Positions 1-7,391 of a stretch of 18,616 nt of DNA are shown in pieces. This DNA comes from GCA-2688265 sp964527395 (GTDB lineage Archaea > Nanobdellota > Nanobdellia > Woesearchaeales > GW2011-AR9). Position 1 is the first letter of the stretch. Every line of letters begins with the position of its first letter. The stretch covers positions 1-18,616 of the forward strand of contig CAZGQD010000029.1 of NCBI GenBank assembly GCA_964527395.1. The letters are read 5' to 3'. The translations under genes and the position numbers were made by a program. A model generated the notes under the pieces. It was not told the origin of the DNA, searched no databases, and saw nothing but the letters and a program-made list of their open reading frames with translations.

Positions 1-299
1 ATACCAGAAAGAGAGCAAACTTCTTTTAAAGTAGGTTTTCTTGTTTGATTTCTTCTAGGTATAACTCTTATCCCATTGTTAGTTCCTATATATCTTGATA
101 CCTCTAAATCTAAACCAATGGAGCCAGAATAATCTGTTTCTTCACCTCTTTTGAAAATAGTGTAATCAAGTGAAGTTGAACCATAAGCTAGAAATGTAGG
201 GTGCTCCCAACCTTCTCTTGGAATGAGATTTAGAGTATCTGGATCAAATTTGTGAGATAGGTCTACTCCGAATTTCCATCCGTCTGGTTGATATAACAT
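1..299 (-). CDS. Unrecognised protein, 5' part only (runs off window start)
   Basis: An open frame starts with ATG at 297-299 and stays open for 99 codons to the window edge, so only the N-terminal part is visible. It begins MLYQPDGWKFGVDLSHKF and is a soluble-looking mix of charged and aromatic residues with no signal peptide or membrane segment. I do not recognise the family. The start is supported by an AT-rich TATA-like box at 319-330, about 24 bases upstream, the spacing expected of a leaderless archaeal mRNA. The frame was translated base by base. Its reality is fairly sure from length, composition and promoter; its function is unknown. Confidence 0.7.
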   Translation of the reverse strand, partial: MLYQPDGWKFGVDLSHKFDPDTLNLIPREGWEHPTFLAYGSTSLDYTIFKRGEETDYSGSIGLDLEVSRYIGTNNGIRVIPRRNQTRKPTLKEVCSLSG

Positions 300-318
300 A
301 AAGCTGCTTTTTAGTGTT

Positions 319-330
319 TATTTAAAAATA
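319..330 (-). promoter_or_regulatory. TATA-like box for the gene at 1-299
   Basis: On the minus strand this reads TATTTTTAAATA. It is centred about 24 bases upstream of the ATG at 299, so transcription would start at or next to the start codon (leaderless). Confidence 0.5.
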
Positions 331-392
331 GTTGCTTCATTTTTGTGGAAGAAAGATAGAAATGAAAGAAATAAGCTTACCATTACCAACTA

Positions 393-854
393 TTAACAAA
401 CTCTGACATTCTCAGCTGTTAGTGCTTGCTCTTGGCAAATTACTTCCTCGTCAAAAGGAACTATTTTTGGAATAATCCTTACCTGTCTGATCTCACCATT
501 TGAGTCAGTGTTATAACCTACATCACCTAGATAAATACCTGCTTTGAGCATTTGTGCATCTGTGAGGTCGAAACTTTCTGCTTTATTTGTTCCAATTACG
601 TTGACCATCAAAGCTGAAATGTCAATGTTTGCACCATTTTCAACTGTGAATCTTAAGATTTCTTTGCTTTGATCAAAGCAAATCTCTTGTTGTCCCCCAA
701 TTTCTGAGAAATCTAGGTCTATGTCAATTGTACAAGTAGCCTCTTGTTGCACTGCTGCTCTACCAAAACTCATGATAATAATACCAAATGTTACTGCGAA
801 AACTACTAGAACCAGAGTTGCAACTATTGGAGCTATTGCTTTTTTATCGTGCAT
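393..854 (-). CDS. Archaeal type IV pilin-like protein
   Basis: This is a 153-residue protein. After a short charged head (MHDKK) comes AIAPIVATLVLVVFAVTFGI, a hydrophobic stretch at about residues 6-29 followed by a basic stop (GRAA). This is the N-terminal layout of archaeal type IV pilins and archaellin-like proteins, in which a class III signal peptide is cut before the hydrophobic helix that packs into the filament core. The exact peptidase site (near K5/A6) is not canonical here. The rest is a small acidic, probably extracellular domain with four Cys (residue 41, two internal, and the C-terminal residue) that could form disulfides, fitting the VKOR gene nearby. It is monocistronic, with a TATA-like box 26 bases before ATG. 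It could instead be a membrane-anchored surface protein that is never assembled. Confidence 0.7.
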   Translation of the reverse strand: MHDKKAIAPIVATLVLVVFAVTFGIIIMSFGRAAVQQEATCTIDIDLDFSEIGGQQEICFDQSKEILRFTVENGANIDISALMVNVIGTNKAESFDLTDAQMLKAGIYLGDVGYNTDSNGEIRQVRIIPKIVPFDEEVICQEQALTAENVRVC

Positions 855-874
855 AGGTTGTTGTATGTTTTTTT

Positions 875-884
875 GGTATAAAAA
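875..884 (-). promoter_or_regulatory. TATA box for the pilin-like gene
   Basis: The minus strand reads TTTTATACC, centred about 26 bases upstream of the ATG at 854. This predicts a leaderless transcript. On the plus strand the same bases lie about 46 bases before the doubtful small ORF at 926. Confidence 0.55.
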
Positions 885-925
885 TGTATTGAGTTGAGAC
901 TTGGCTGATCCAAATTCTTAATAAT

Positions 926-1090
926 GTGTTTATTTATGGTAAATTTATAAAAAAGAGTGCTTTTGAAAGTATTAGTGAAACAGATGTATTATTAGAAGGA
1001 AATATTGATTCTTTGAATGGTACTGTTGAGGAATTAGAAGGCTATTTAAGAGAGTGTATTGAGGCAGTTCCTGGTTATAAAAAGAATTGA
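926..1090 (+). CDS. Possible small acidic protein (54 aa), GTG start
   Basis: This open frame of 54 residues starts at GTG 926 and ends with TGA 1088-1090. The translation contains ESISETDVLLEGN and GTVEELEGYLREC, an acidic, helix-prone sequence that reads like real protein. Its stop abuts the stop of the convergent ccdA gene exactly (the palindrome TGATCA holds both), the compact arrangement expected of a true 3' end. Against it: no ribosome binding site, no well-placed TATA box, a GTG start, and short length. No family is recognised. Confidence 0.35.
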   Translation: MFIYGKFIKKSAFESISETDVLLEGNIDSLNGTVEELEGYLRECIEAVPGYKKN

Positions 1091-1804
1091 TCAAGTGATT
1101 ACATAAATCATGTATGCACCTAGGGCTACTAAAAACAAACCTATTGAAAGTCTCATAAGGCCACGATGTTTCTTTCTCCATTCTTCCAACACCTCTGAAG
1201 ATTTTCCAAAATAAGCTATGAAAATCATTACAATCAATGGTAAGATGAAGATTAGATTATAAATCATTAGCAAAGGGATACCATTTGCATAGTCACCTTT
1301 ACCGATTATAGCTAAAACTGCCAAATATGGAGCTCCAGTACAAGGTAATTCTACCAAAGTTACGAATATTCCCAAAGGAATTGCAGCTAAATAACAATAA
1401 ATGATACCTTTCTTGTGTAATTTTTTGATTTTTTCAGTATAATACTTTATTCTCTTTGCTGCGCCAGGAATTAGTTGAAGTGTTAAACCTTTACCATACC
1501 AGAAAAAGTCTTTAATTTCAAGTATACCTGCTGCTATAGCGATAATTGCAGCTATCCAATAAATTGTTTGTGAAAAACCAAAAGATACTGTGAATTTTAA
1601 GAAACCAATTCCAATTAATAGATAGCTCAGATAAACTACAGATGTATAAATCAAACCACCAATTAACATTCGTTTAGGATCTTTGAACAGTTTTGTCATA
1701 AACATAATTAGAAAGATTAGTACCCCAAATACACAAGGATTAATACTATCAACTAATGCTGCTCCAATTAATATTGGAAGAGTTAGACCTTCTGGAAATA
1801 CCAT
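1091..1804 (-). CDS. ccdA: CcdA/DsbD-type transmembrane thiol-disulfide carrier
   Basis: This membrane protein of 237 residues has about six hydrophobic segments. Two conserved Cys sit in the signature positions of the CcdA/DsbD membrane domain: C24 in DSINPCVFG and C155 in VELPCTGAPY. The family moves electrons from cytoplasmic thioredoxin across the membrane to extracytoplasmic thiol proteins. I chose ATG at 1804 as the start because it lies just past the stop of the upstream VKOR gene (1807-1809). A GTG at 1819 would add five residues and overlap that gene. The tight spacing means co-transcription with the VKOR-thioredoxin gene, so the operon holds both a probable oxidising and a probable reducing membrane component. 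No cytochrome c genes are visible, so a role in general disulfide balance is more likely than cytochrome maturation. Confidence 0.88.
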   Translation of the reverse strand: MVFPEGLTLPILIGAALVDSINPCVFGVLIFLIMFMTKLFKDPKRMLIGGLIYTSVVYLSYLLIGIGFLKFTVSFGFSQTIYWIAAIIAIAAGILEIKDFFWYGKGLTLQLIPGAAKRIKYYTEKIKKLHKKGIIYCYLAAIPLGIFVTLVELPCTGAPYLAVLAIIGKGDYANGIPLLMIYNLIFILPLIVMIFIAYFGKSSEVLEEWRKKHRGLMRLSIGLFLVALGAYMIYVIT

Positions 1805-1806
1805 AT

Positions 1807-2883
1807 TTATTCTAAACACTCCGAAAATTCTTTTAATTCATCAATAGAAAGAAATCCAGTATGCCTTTTTATTTCTTTTCCATCTTCCTCTTTAATCCAA
1901 GTTGGAGTTCCTGTAATTTCTTTTTCTTGGCATAGTTCCCACTGATTATCTTCTCCTTGTGGATGACATTCAATTTCAACAATATGTTCAAAAGCATCGT
2001 CAAACATTGCTCTTGTTTTAGCACAAATTCCACATCTAAATGAACCGTACATAGTTACTTCGTTTTCTGTAATACATTTGGCTAATTCCGTATAATCTTC
2101 TGTCTCGCCTGTTGGAAGATTGAAAAGGACTAGAAGGATTATGTTAATGATTACAATTAATAAAATCCAACCTCTTAAGTTAAGTAATGAACTTTTTGCT
2201 TGATTTATAAATGATGATTTGATGTCGTTTTTATTGTTTTTGTTATTCAAATTTATTCTTGTTTTGTATATTTTTATTGATATTAGTAAAATTATGAATA
2301 CAATTAGATGAACTATTGTACAAAATGGACATATTGCTTTTAGAATTACTTCTGCAACTATGAAATAGATTACGGAAAGTAAACCTATTATGCTCCATAA
2401 TACTGTAAATGTATCTAAGTCTGAGTCTTTTGGATCGTAATTTTGATTATTTGTGTTTTTTGCTTGATTATTAGCGTTATTGTTATTATTATTATTATTG
2501 TTATTGTCATTATTGTTGTTGTTATTGCTATTTTGTTTTAAATTAGCTAAAACTATGAAAATTAGGATTAAAAACCATAAAACACCAAAAATTGATACAG
2601 GAACATTCAAAAGTTTAGAAAATTCGCTTGCGTTAACTAGTGAACAAGAAATTGCTTCTGAAAAATCGCATGCAGAACCATCTTCAACTGTTGAATAATG
2701 ATTTTGAACTAGATATAGGGATGTAAGTAGACCAAGGATTGAAAGGACTAAGATTATTTTTAGCAGAAAAGGCTTGTTTGACAATTTTGAGGCTTTTGAA
2801 TTTGAATTTTTATTTTTGCCATTTATTGGAGTTGATTTAGTTAATCTATCTTTGCTTTTTGCTTGTTTTTTCTTTTTGGCCAT
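1807..2883 (-). CDS. Vitamin K epoxide reductase family protein fused to a thioredoxin-like domain
   Basis: This protein of 358 residues likely drives disulfide formation outside the membrane. A Lys-rich head (1-37) is followed by TM1 (about 38-60), an external loop with the VKOR Cys pair C72 and C80, TM2 (about 96-113), TM3 (about 159-182), then the quinone-proximal CPFC (C185, C188) leading into TM4. A fifth membrane span lies at about 235-255. The C-terminal domain has the thioredoxin-like active site CGIC (C284, C287) and the cis-Pro segment TGTPTW (about 325-330), with extra Cys at 306 and 318. VKOR-thioredoxin fusions of this order are known in bacteria and archaea. Between TM2 and TM3, on the predicted cytoplasmic side, sits an Asn-rich insert (about 117-148) encoded by an ATT/GTT microsatellite. 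It is upstream of ccdA in the same transcript. Confidence 0.88.
   Translation of the reverse strand: MAKKKKQAKSKDRLTKSTPINGKNKNSNSKASKLSNKPFLLKIILVLSILGLLTSLYLVQNHYSTVEDGSACDFSEAISCSLVNASEFSKLLNVPVSIFGVLWFLILIFIVLANLKQNSNNNNNNDNNNNNNNNNNANNQAKNTNNQNYDPKDSDLDTFTVLWSIIGLLSVIYFIVAEVILKAICPFCTIVHLIVFIILLISIKIYKTRINLNNKNNKNDIKSSFINQAKSSLLNLRGWILLIVIINIILLVLFNLPTGETEDYTELAKCITENEVTMYGSFRCGICAKTRAMFDDAFEHIVEIECHPQGEDNQWELCQEKEITGTPTWIKEEDGKEIKRHTGFLSIDELKEFSECLE
2463..2530. repeat. Trinucleotide (ATT)n microsatellite inside the VKOR gene
   Basis: A run of att/gtt triplets encodes the Asn-rich cytoplasmic loop of the VKOR-thioredoxin protein (minus strand AAT/AAC codons). It is in frame. Leu-rich ORFs on the other strand here are only shadows of the repeat. 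Confidence 0.85.
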
Positions 2884-2908
2884 CCTTGGTTAATTAAGTT
2901 GTTTGTTG

Positions 2909-2919
2909 TATATAAAATT
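2909..2919 (-). promoter_or_regulatory. TATA box for the VKOR-ccdA operon
   Basis: The minus strand reads AATTTTATATA, centred about 31 bases upstream of the ATG at 2883. This allows a leader of only a few bases, ending in CCAAGG just before ATG. Confidence 0.5.
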
Positions 2920-2986
2920 GTCTTTTTGATGTATGTACTAAGTTGCATTTTATGTAAAATAAGTGATGCTTGTTTTTTCTGGTTTT

Positions 2987-5938
2987 TTATTTCTTTTTTA
3001 GCATGTTCTTTATGTTAATGATTACATACAAAGAAGCTGAAACTAAGATGATTTTTATCCAATCATATGGGCCCAGAGGTACAATTTTGAAGATTGTGTT
3101 CAAAGGACTGTATAAAATAGCTATCTGAACTAAGATGGATGTTAGAACAGCAGCTAAGAGATATTTGCTTTCTTTAAGATTAATTTTGAAGTCTTTACTT
3201 TTGTATGTCAAAACGTTGAATAGTTGGAACATGATTAAAGTTGTAAAAGCTACTGATTTAGCTTTTAAAGTGTCGACACCATAATGCCAGAATAAGAATA
3301 AAGTCCCAAAAGTCATGATTAAACCTGTTAGGATAATATTGTGGACAACTTGTTTTGAGATGATTTGTTCTGATTTTTTTCTTGGTTTTTGTAGCATTAA
3401 ATCTTTTTCATGTCTGTCTAAACCCAATGCAAGAGCAGGAAACCCGTCAGTTATAAGGTTCATTAAAAGTATTTGAATTGCAATTAATGGTAGTGGCCAA
3501 CCTATAATTATAGCTAAAGCAACTACAAAAACTTCACCAGCATTACAAGATAAAAGGTATTCTACAAATCTTTTGATATTATTGTAAATGCCTCTTCCTT
3601 CTTCTATGGCATTAACTATTGAAGAAAAATTGTCATCTGTTAAAATTAAATCTGAGGATTCTTTTGCAACATCTGTACCTGTTATTCCCATAGCAATTCC
3701 AATATCTGATTTTTTTAAGGCTGGAGCATCATTTACACCATCACCAGTCATTGCAACAATATTGCCCTTTTTTTGTAGAGCACTAAGAATTCTAGCTTTA
3801 TGAGCAGGGGTTGCTCTTGCGTAAATAGTTATTTTGTTCACAACTTTGGTGAAATCCTTTTGAGAAAGTTTGTCTAATTCTGTACCTGTAATTCCAATGT
3901 CACCTTTTTTGAAGATATTTAGCTTTTTGGCAATAGCAGTTGCTGTTAATTTGTGATCACCAGTAATTACTACAGTTTTGATCCCAGCAGTGTCACATTT
4001 TTCTATGACTTGCTTTACTTCTTCTCTTGGTGGATCTAACATTGCTTGAAGACCAACAAAAATTAGCTTAGATTCAATATTTTTTGGGTTGATAGCAGAT
4101 TTGCTTTTTAAATTAAAAGTCTTTGAAAGTGGTTTATAAGCGAAAGCTAGGACTCTTAGAGCAGACTTAGTCATATTATCATTTTCTTTGAGAATTTTCT
4201 TCTTTTGAGCATTTGTCAATTTGCTTATTTTACCATTTATAGAAACATGGCTACATCTTAGCAACAACATATCAGGAGCACCTTTGACATAAGCCATCTT
4301 TTTATTTTCAATATTGTGAATAGTAGTCATCAACTTTCTAGAAGAATCAAAGGGGATCTCAGCAATTCTAGGATACTTTTTTCTAAAACTTTTTGTGTTA
4401 TATTTTGCCTTTTGAGCCGAAACTAGAAGAGCAGCTTCAGTGGGATCACCAAATATTTTTGCCTTAGTTCCATTATGATTGTTATTTCTGTTATTATTGT
4501 GGTTATTATTGGTGTTATTGTGATTATTATTGGTGTTATTGTGGTTATTATTGGTGTTATTGTGNNNNNNNNNNNNNNNNNNNNNNNNNNNNNNNNNNNN
4601 NNNNNNNNNNNNNNNNNNNNNNNNNNNNNNNNNNNNNNNNNNNNNNNNNNNNNNNNNNNNNNNNTTATTATTGGTGTTATTGTGGTTATTATTGGTGTTA
4701 TTGTGATTATTATTGGTGTGGTTGTTATTTGATATCTTTGAATCATTACATAAAATACCTATTTCAAGTAGCCTATTTAGATCTTTAACTATCTCTTTTC
4801 TTCTTTTTTTTGTTAATAAGTCTAAAAGAAGTTTTCCTTTAGAAGAATAACCATCACCGGTTAGTTCAATTATAGTATTGCTTGTGTATAATTTTTTCAC
4901 AGTCATCTCATTTTTTGTTAAGGTACCAGTTTTGTCTGAACAAATAACGTTAACTGAACCTAAAGTCTCTACTGCAGGAAGTCTTTTTATGAGGGCATTT
5001 TTCTTAACCATACGTTGAACACCCATAGCTAAAGAGACTGTAACTATTGCAGGAAGACCTTCAGGGATTACAGCTACAGCAAGTGCTACAGCTACCAAAA
5101 ATGATTCACCTATGAATTCTTGAGTAAGTAAACCAGAACTAAATGATTCTCTAAATATTCTTATTAAAAAAATACCAATGCACACAAAAATTGTTGCAAT
5201 ACCTAAAGTTTTTCCTAATTCTTTGAATTTTACTTGAAGTGGTGTTAAGGTTTTCTTAGTCTCTTGGACCATTTGAGCAATGTTGCCTATTTGAGTTTGC
5301 ATTCCAGTACTAGTTACAATCGCCTTAGCACGCCCTTTACTAACAATTGTACCCATAAAAAGCATGTTTTTTTGATCTGCTATTGCTGAATCTTTTGAGA
5401 TTATGTCTGTAAATTTACTTACAGGATTAGATTCACCAGTTAAAGAAGCTTCATTTGCCTGAAGAGAAGATTGTTCTAGGATTCTAGAATCAGCAGGTAC
5501 TTTTTTTCCAGTTTCAAGAATGATAATATCGCCAGGAACTAATAATTTAGAGTCAATTTCTTGAAATTTTTTATCTCTAAGTACTTTTGCTTTTAAAGTG
5601 CTGATTTTTTCTAAAGCCTCTATTGCTTTTTCAGCACGGTATTCTTGAATAAAACCAAAAATGGCATTGATAAGAATAATTATTGCTATCACTATGGCAT
5701 CTATTGTTTCTCCAACAAAAATGGAGATCATTACAGCAAAAAGTAAGATTATTACTACAAAAGATTGAAATTGTCTTAAGAAAATTTGGAGAGCAGTTGT
5801 TTTATTTACCTTTTTAAACTCATTTTTTCCGAATTTGTTTAAACGTTTTTTAGCTTCATTACTAGATAAACCTTGCTTATTGCTTTTGAAATTAGTGAAA
5901 AGTTCTTTTTGACTTTGTGAATGATAGTTTTTTTCCAT
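2987..5938 (-). CDS. Cation-transporting P-type ATPase, P2 (Ca2+-ATPase-like)
   Basis: This is a ten-TM P-type ATPase of about 983 residues, its length uncertain because of a 100-N gap. In order it has a cation-ATPase N-terminal domain, the actuator loop with TGES (167-170), M4 with PEGLP (292-296), phosphorylation site DKTGT (D335), an N domain with KGAPD, the hinge TGDGVNDAP, M5 with NAGE, and M6 with NLITDG. PEGLP in M4 plus N/E in M5 and N/T/D in M6 are the calcium-site residues of SERCA/PMCA pumps. The M8 position reads FQLFN, Gln as in PMCA, rather than the Glu of SERCA. Between ILCNDS and GDPTEAALL in the N domain lies a repetitive His/Asn/Thr insert containing the gap. The exchanger gene lies 63 bases upstream on the same strand, and no good promoter separates them. 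Probable role: Ca2+ export from the cytoplasm. Confidence 0.9.
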   Translation of the reverse strand: MEKNYHSQSQKELFTNFKSNKQGLSSNEAKKRLNKFGKNEFKKVNKTTALQIFLRQFQSFVVIILLFAVMISIFVGETIDAIVIAIIILINAIFGFIQEYRAEKAIEALEKISTLKAKVLRDKKFQEIDSKLLVPGDIIILETGKKVPADSRILEQSSLQANEASLTGESNPVSKFTDIISKDSAIADQKNMLFMGTIVSKGRAKAIVTSTGMQTQIGNIAQMVQETKKTLTPLQVKFKELGKTLGIATIFVCIGIFLIRIFRESFSSGLLTQEFIGESFLVAVALAVAVIPEGLPAIVTVSLAMGVQRMVKKNALIKRLPAVETLGSVNVICSDKTGTLTKNEMTVKKLYTSNTIIELTGDGYSSKGKLLLDLLTKKRRKEIVKDLNRLLEIGILCNDSKISNNNHTNNNHNNTNNNHNNTNNXXXXXXXXXXXXXXXXXXXXXXXXXXXXXXXXXXHNNTNNNHNNTNNNHNNTNNNHNNNRNNNHNGTKAKIFGDPTEAALLVSAQKAKYNTKSFRKKYPRIAEIPFDSSRKLMTTIHNIENKKMAYVKGAPDMLLLRCSHVSINGKISKLTNAQKKKILKENDNMTKSALRVLAFAYKPLSKTFNLKSKSAINPKNIESKLIFVGLQAMLDPPREEVKQVIEKCDTAGIKTVVITGDHKLTATAIAKKLNIFKKGDIGITGTELDKLSQKDFTKVVNKITIYARATPAHKARILSALQKKGNIVAMTGDGVNDAPALKKSDIGIAMGITGTDVAKESSDLILTDDNFSSIVNAIEEGRGIYNNIKRFVEYLLSCNAGEVFVVALAIIIGWPLPLIAIQILLMNLITDGFPALALGLDRHEKDLMLQKPRKKSEQIISKQVVHNIILTGLIMTFGTLFLFWHYGVDTLKAKSVAFTTLIMFQLFNVLTYKSKDFKINLKESKYLLAAVLTSILVQIAILYSPLNTIFKIVPLGPYDWIKIILVSASLYVIINIKNMLKKK
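4482..4730. repeat. 21-bp coding minisatellite in the ATPase N domain (with assembly gap)
   Basis: Plus-strand units of TTATTATTGGTGTTATTGTG plus one base (g/a) repeat every 21 bp on both sides of the N run. On the coding strand they give the heptapeptide HNNTNNN. Intact units begin at 4503 and 4524 on one side and at 4665 and 4686 on the other; the edges are degenerate. All three frames lack stops, producing the spurious IIGVIV frame on the plus strand. Confidence 0.9.
4565..4664. other. Assembly gap (100 N)
   Basis: Exactly 100 N interrupt the 21-bp repeat. The unit phase on the two sides requires a true gap of 1+21k bases (for example 85 or 106), so 100 is a placeholder. Both 100 and 1+21k leave remainder 1 on division by 3, so the reading frame still joins. 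Confidence 0.97.
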
Positions 5939-6001
5939 GTTTTGTAGGATTATAGTTTTTTTTGGTGATTTTTTGTGAAATATTTGCTCTGAAGATTTTT
6001 T

Positions 6002-7003
6002 TTATAAATAAACAGGGAAATATAAAATTCTAATAATCAAATAAAGTATAAAAATTCCTACTATTAGAAGTCCTTCTTTTTTGTGTAATTTTCCATGTTT
6101 ATGAAGCAAAAATAAGATTAGTAAAGCGCTAAGTATTTTTATGGGAAGATCATAGAGGATTATTGCTTTTGGAACAAAATAGCTTGAGATTAATGCACCA
6201 AGACCCAATGCCAGAGTAGGGTTTGTGATATTACTTCCAATTAATACTCCCACTGACATGCCTTTTTGTTTATGCTTTAAGGCCAAAAGAGCAGTTGTAA
6301 ACTCAGGAAGAGCTACAGCAAAACCAATTATTATTATCCCAAAAAATGATGCACTGATAGAAAAAGATGAAACTATTGCTTCTGAAGCAGTCAATACTTT
6401 GTTTGCAACAATAGCTAAAAATACAAAGCAAATTATAATCACAAAAAAGTCGCTAGCAAGCTGTTTTTTGAATAATTTTTTTGACTTTATTGAAGTAAAC
6501 TTTGCTTTGGGTTTTTTTTCTTGTTTTGAATTGTGATATAAATAAAATAAGTAAAATAAGTAAGATAGAATTAGAACTGTTCCTTCCCACCTATAAATGA
6601 AACCATCAAAACTAAGAAGAAAAAGAAGGATAGCAGATCCAATAAGGCCACTAAATAAAGGGAAAATTTGTTTTTTTCTAAGGGTAACTATAGATAAAAT
6701 TGCAATAACGCCTAGAATAAAATTTTGTTGAAAAATATCAGAACCTATATTAGTTCCAACTACCAATGCAGAACTAGTATTATAAAGAGAGGAATCATTT
6801 AGAATATGTAAACTCCCGACAATATGAGTAATAATCTCTGGTAAAGAGGTGCCAATTGATAAAATAGTCATTCCGATAAAAGTTCCAGAAAGGTTAATAC
6901 TTTCGCAAAGAGAGATATTACGTTTGATTATAATGTTTGCCAAAATAACTATTGCTAAAAGTCCAAAAATAATTATTAGAATTTCAAAAAATAACCCAGC
7001 CAT
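6002..7003 (-). CDS. Sodium/calcium exchanger, CaCA family
   Basis: This protein of 333 residues is almost all membrane segments (about ten) and has the two inverted alpha-repeats of the Ca2+:cation antiporter superfamily. The first repeat has GMTILSIGTSLPEI and an early GTNIGSD. The second has GFAVALPEFTTALLAL followed by GSNITNP. The acidic residue in each LPE/PEF motif is the expected ion ligand. A Lys-rich cytoplasmic loop separates the halves. Family members use ion gradients to expel Ca2+; the counter-ion (Na+, K+ or H+) cannot be read from sequence. The gene lies 63 bases upstream of the Ca2+-ATPase on the same strand, suggesting a joint calcium-export operon. A TATA-like GTTTATCTATG at 7025-7035 sits about 27 bases before the ATG. 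Confidence 0.88.
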   Translation of the reverse strand: MAGLFFEILIIIFGLLAIVILANIIIKRNISLCESINLSGTFIGMTILSIGTSLPEIITHIVGSLHILNDSSLYNTSSALVVGTNIGSDIFQQNFILGVIAILSIVTLRKKQIFPLFSGLIGSAILLFLLSFDGFIYRWEGTVLILSYLFYLFYLYHNSKQEKKPKAKFTSIKSKKLFKKQLASDFFVIIICFVFLAIVANKVLTASEAIVSSFSISASFFGIIIIGFAVALPEFTTALLALKHKQKGMSVGVLIGSNITNPTLALGLGALISSYFVPKAIILYDLPIKILSALLILFLLHKHGKLHKKEGLLIVGIFILYLIIRILYFPVYL

Positions 7004-7024
7004 ACTGAATGTTTATATGTTTCA

Positions 7025-7035
7025 CATAGATAAAC
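7025..7035 (-). promoter_or_regulatory. TATA-like box for the exchanger-ATPase unit
   Basis: The minus strand reads GTTTATCTATG, centred about 27 bases upstream of the ATG at 7003. Confidence 0.45.
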
Positions 7036-7060
7036 GTTGCTATTGGTTGCTTTTTTATGC

Positions 7061-7071
7061 CTTTGGAAAAG
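7061..7071. repeat. Left direct repeat of the fold-back element
   Basis: CTTTGGAAAAG, identical to 7346-7356 in the same orientation. It is a candidate target-site duplication. Confidence 0.6.
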
Positions 7072-7345
7072 ATGCTGGGTACTTAAGCTGGCCTTTATGG
7101 AAAAATCATTTTCCAGACGCTGAATTTTAGCAAATTCATCATTTTGCGATTTTATAATAAAAGTCCTATGGCGCTTGGCCAGACTTACCGCAGGTCTAAA
7201 CAACTACGCAATAATTTTTGTTCTATTTCATGAACAAAAATGCTTGTTGTTGGTGTAATTTCATAATGTAATTGCCAGTGAGGAGGCAAGCGCGCCAAAG
7301 ACTTTTTACCAATTATCGCAAAAGGCCAGAACAAAGACCCAACAT
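7072..7345. mobile_element. Fold-back (MITE-like) element with 11-bp flanking direct repeats
   Basis: The 274-bp interval is bounded by two perfect copies of CTTTGGAAAAG (7061-7071 and 7346-7356), as expected of a target-site duplication. Its ends are imperfect inverted repeats: left ATGCTGGGTACTTAAGC and right, read inward on the minus strand, ATGTTGGGTCTTTGTTC, both continuing into CTGGCCTTT (19 of 25 positions alike). A second inner pair matches (7142-7180 with 7285-7323, sharing TTTTGCGAT, AAAGTC and GGCGC). The left arm holds two perfect hairpins (7098-7115 and 7121-7138), and the centre holds a 10-bp hairpin (7214-7241). No intact gene lies inside: minus ORFs of about 72-75 codons and a plus tail are fragments. 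It sits between the divergent promoters of the exchanger and the zinc-ribbon gene. Alternatives are a structured RNA or two decayed inverted copies of a coding segment. Confidence 0.6.
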
Positions 7346-7356
7346 CTTTGGAAAAG
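7346..7356. repeat. Right direct repeat of the fold-back element
   Basis: CTTTGGAAAAG, identical to 7061-7071. Bases just outside and inside the two copies differ, so the repeat is exactly 11 bp. Confidence 0.6.
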
Positions 7357-7360
7357 GAAG

Positions 7361-7370
7361 GTTTATATTT
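7361..7370 (+). promoter_or_regulatory. TATA box for the 39-aa zinc-ribbon gene
   Basis: GTTTATATTT, centred 26 bases before the ATG at 7392, preceded by purine-rich GGAAGG that fits a BRE. It predicts a leaderless mRNA. It lies only five bases from the end of the fold-back element's right repeat. Confidence 0.6.
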
Positions 7371-7391
7371 GTGTGAATCGGTTTTTTTATT

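Noticed and set aside
972..1181. Minus-strand 69-codon ORF
   Set aside because: It overlaps the 3' end of ccdA and the small plus-strand frame, and its composition (His/Leu/Gln-rich) looks like an antisense shadow.
2480..2698. Leu-rich plus-strand ORF with an apparent membrane segment
   Set aside because: The Leu run is the complement of the Asn microsatellite in the VKOR gene.
4475..4746. Repetitive plus- and minus-strand ORFs (IIGVIV and TITPII repeats); CRISPR-like array
   Set aside because: They are other frames of the 21-bp minisatellite in the ATPase gene. The units are contiguous, with no spacers, so this is not a CRISPR array.
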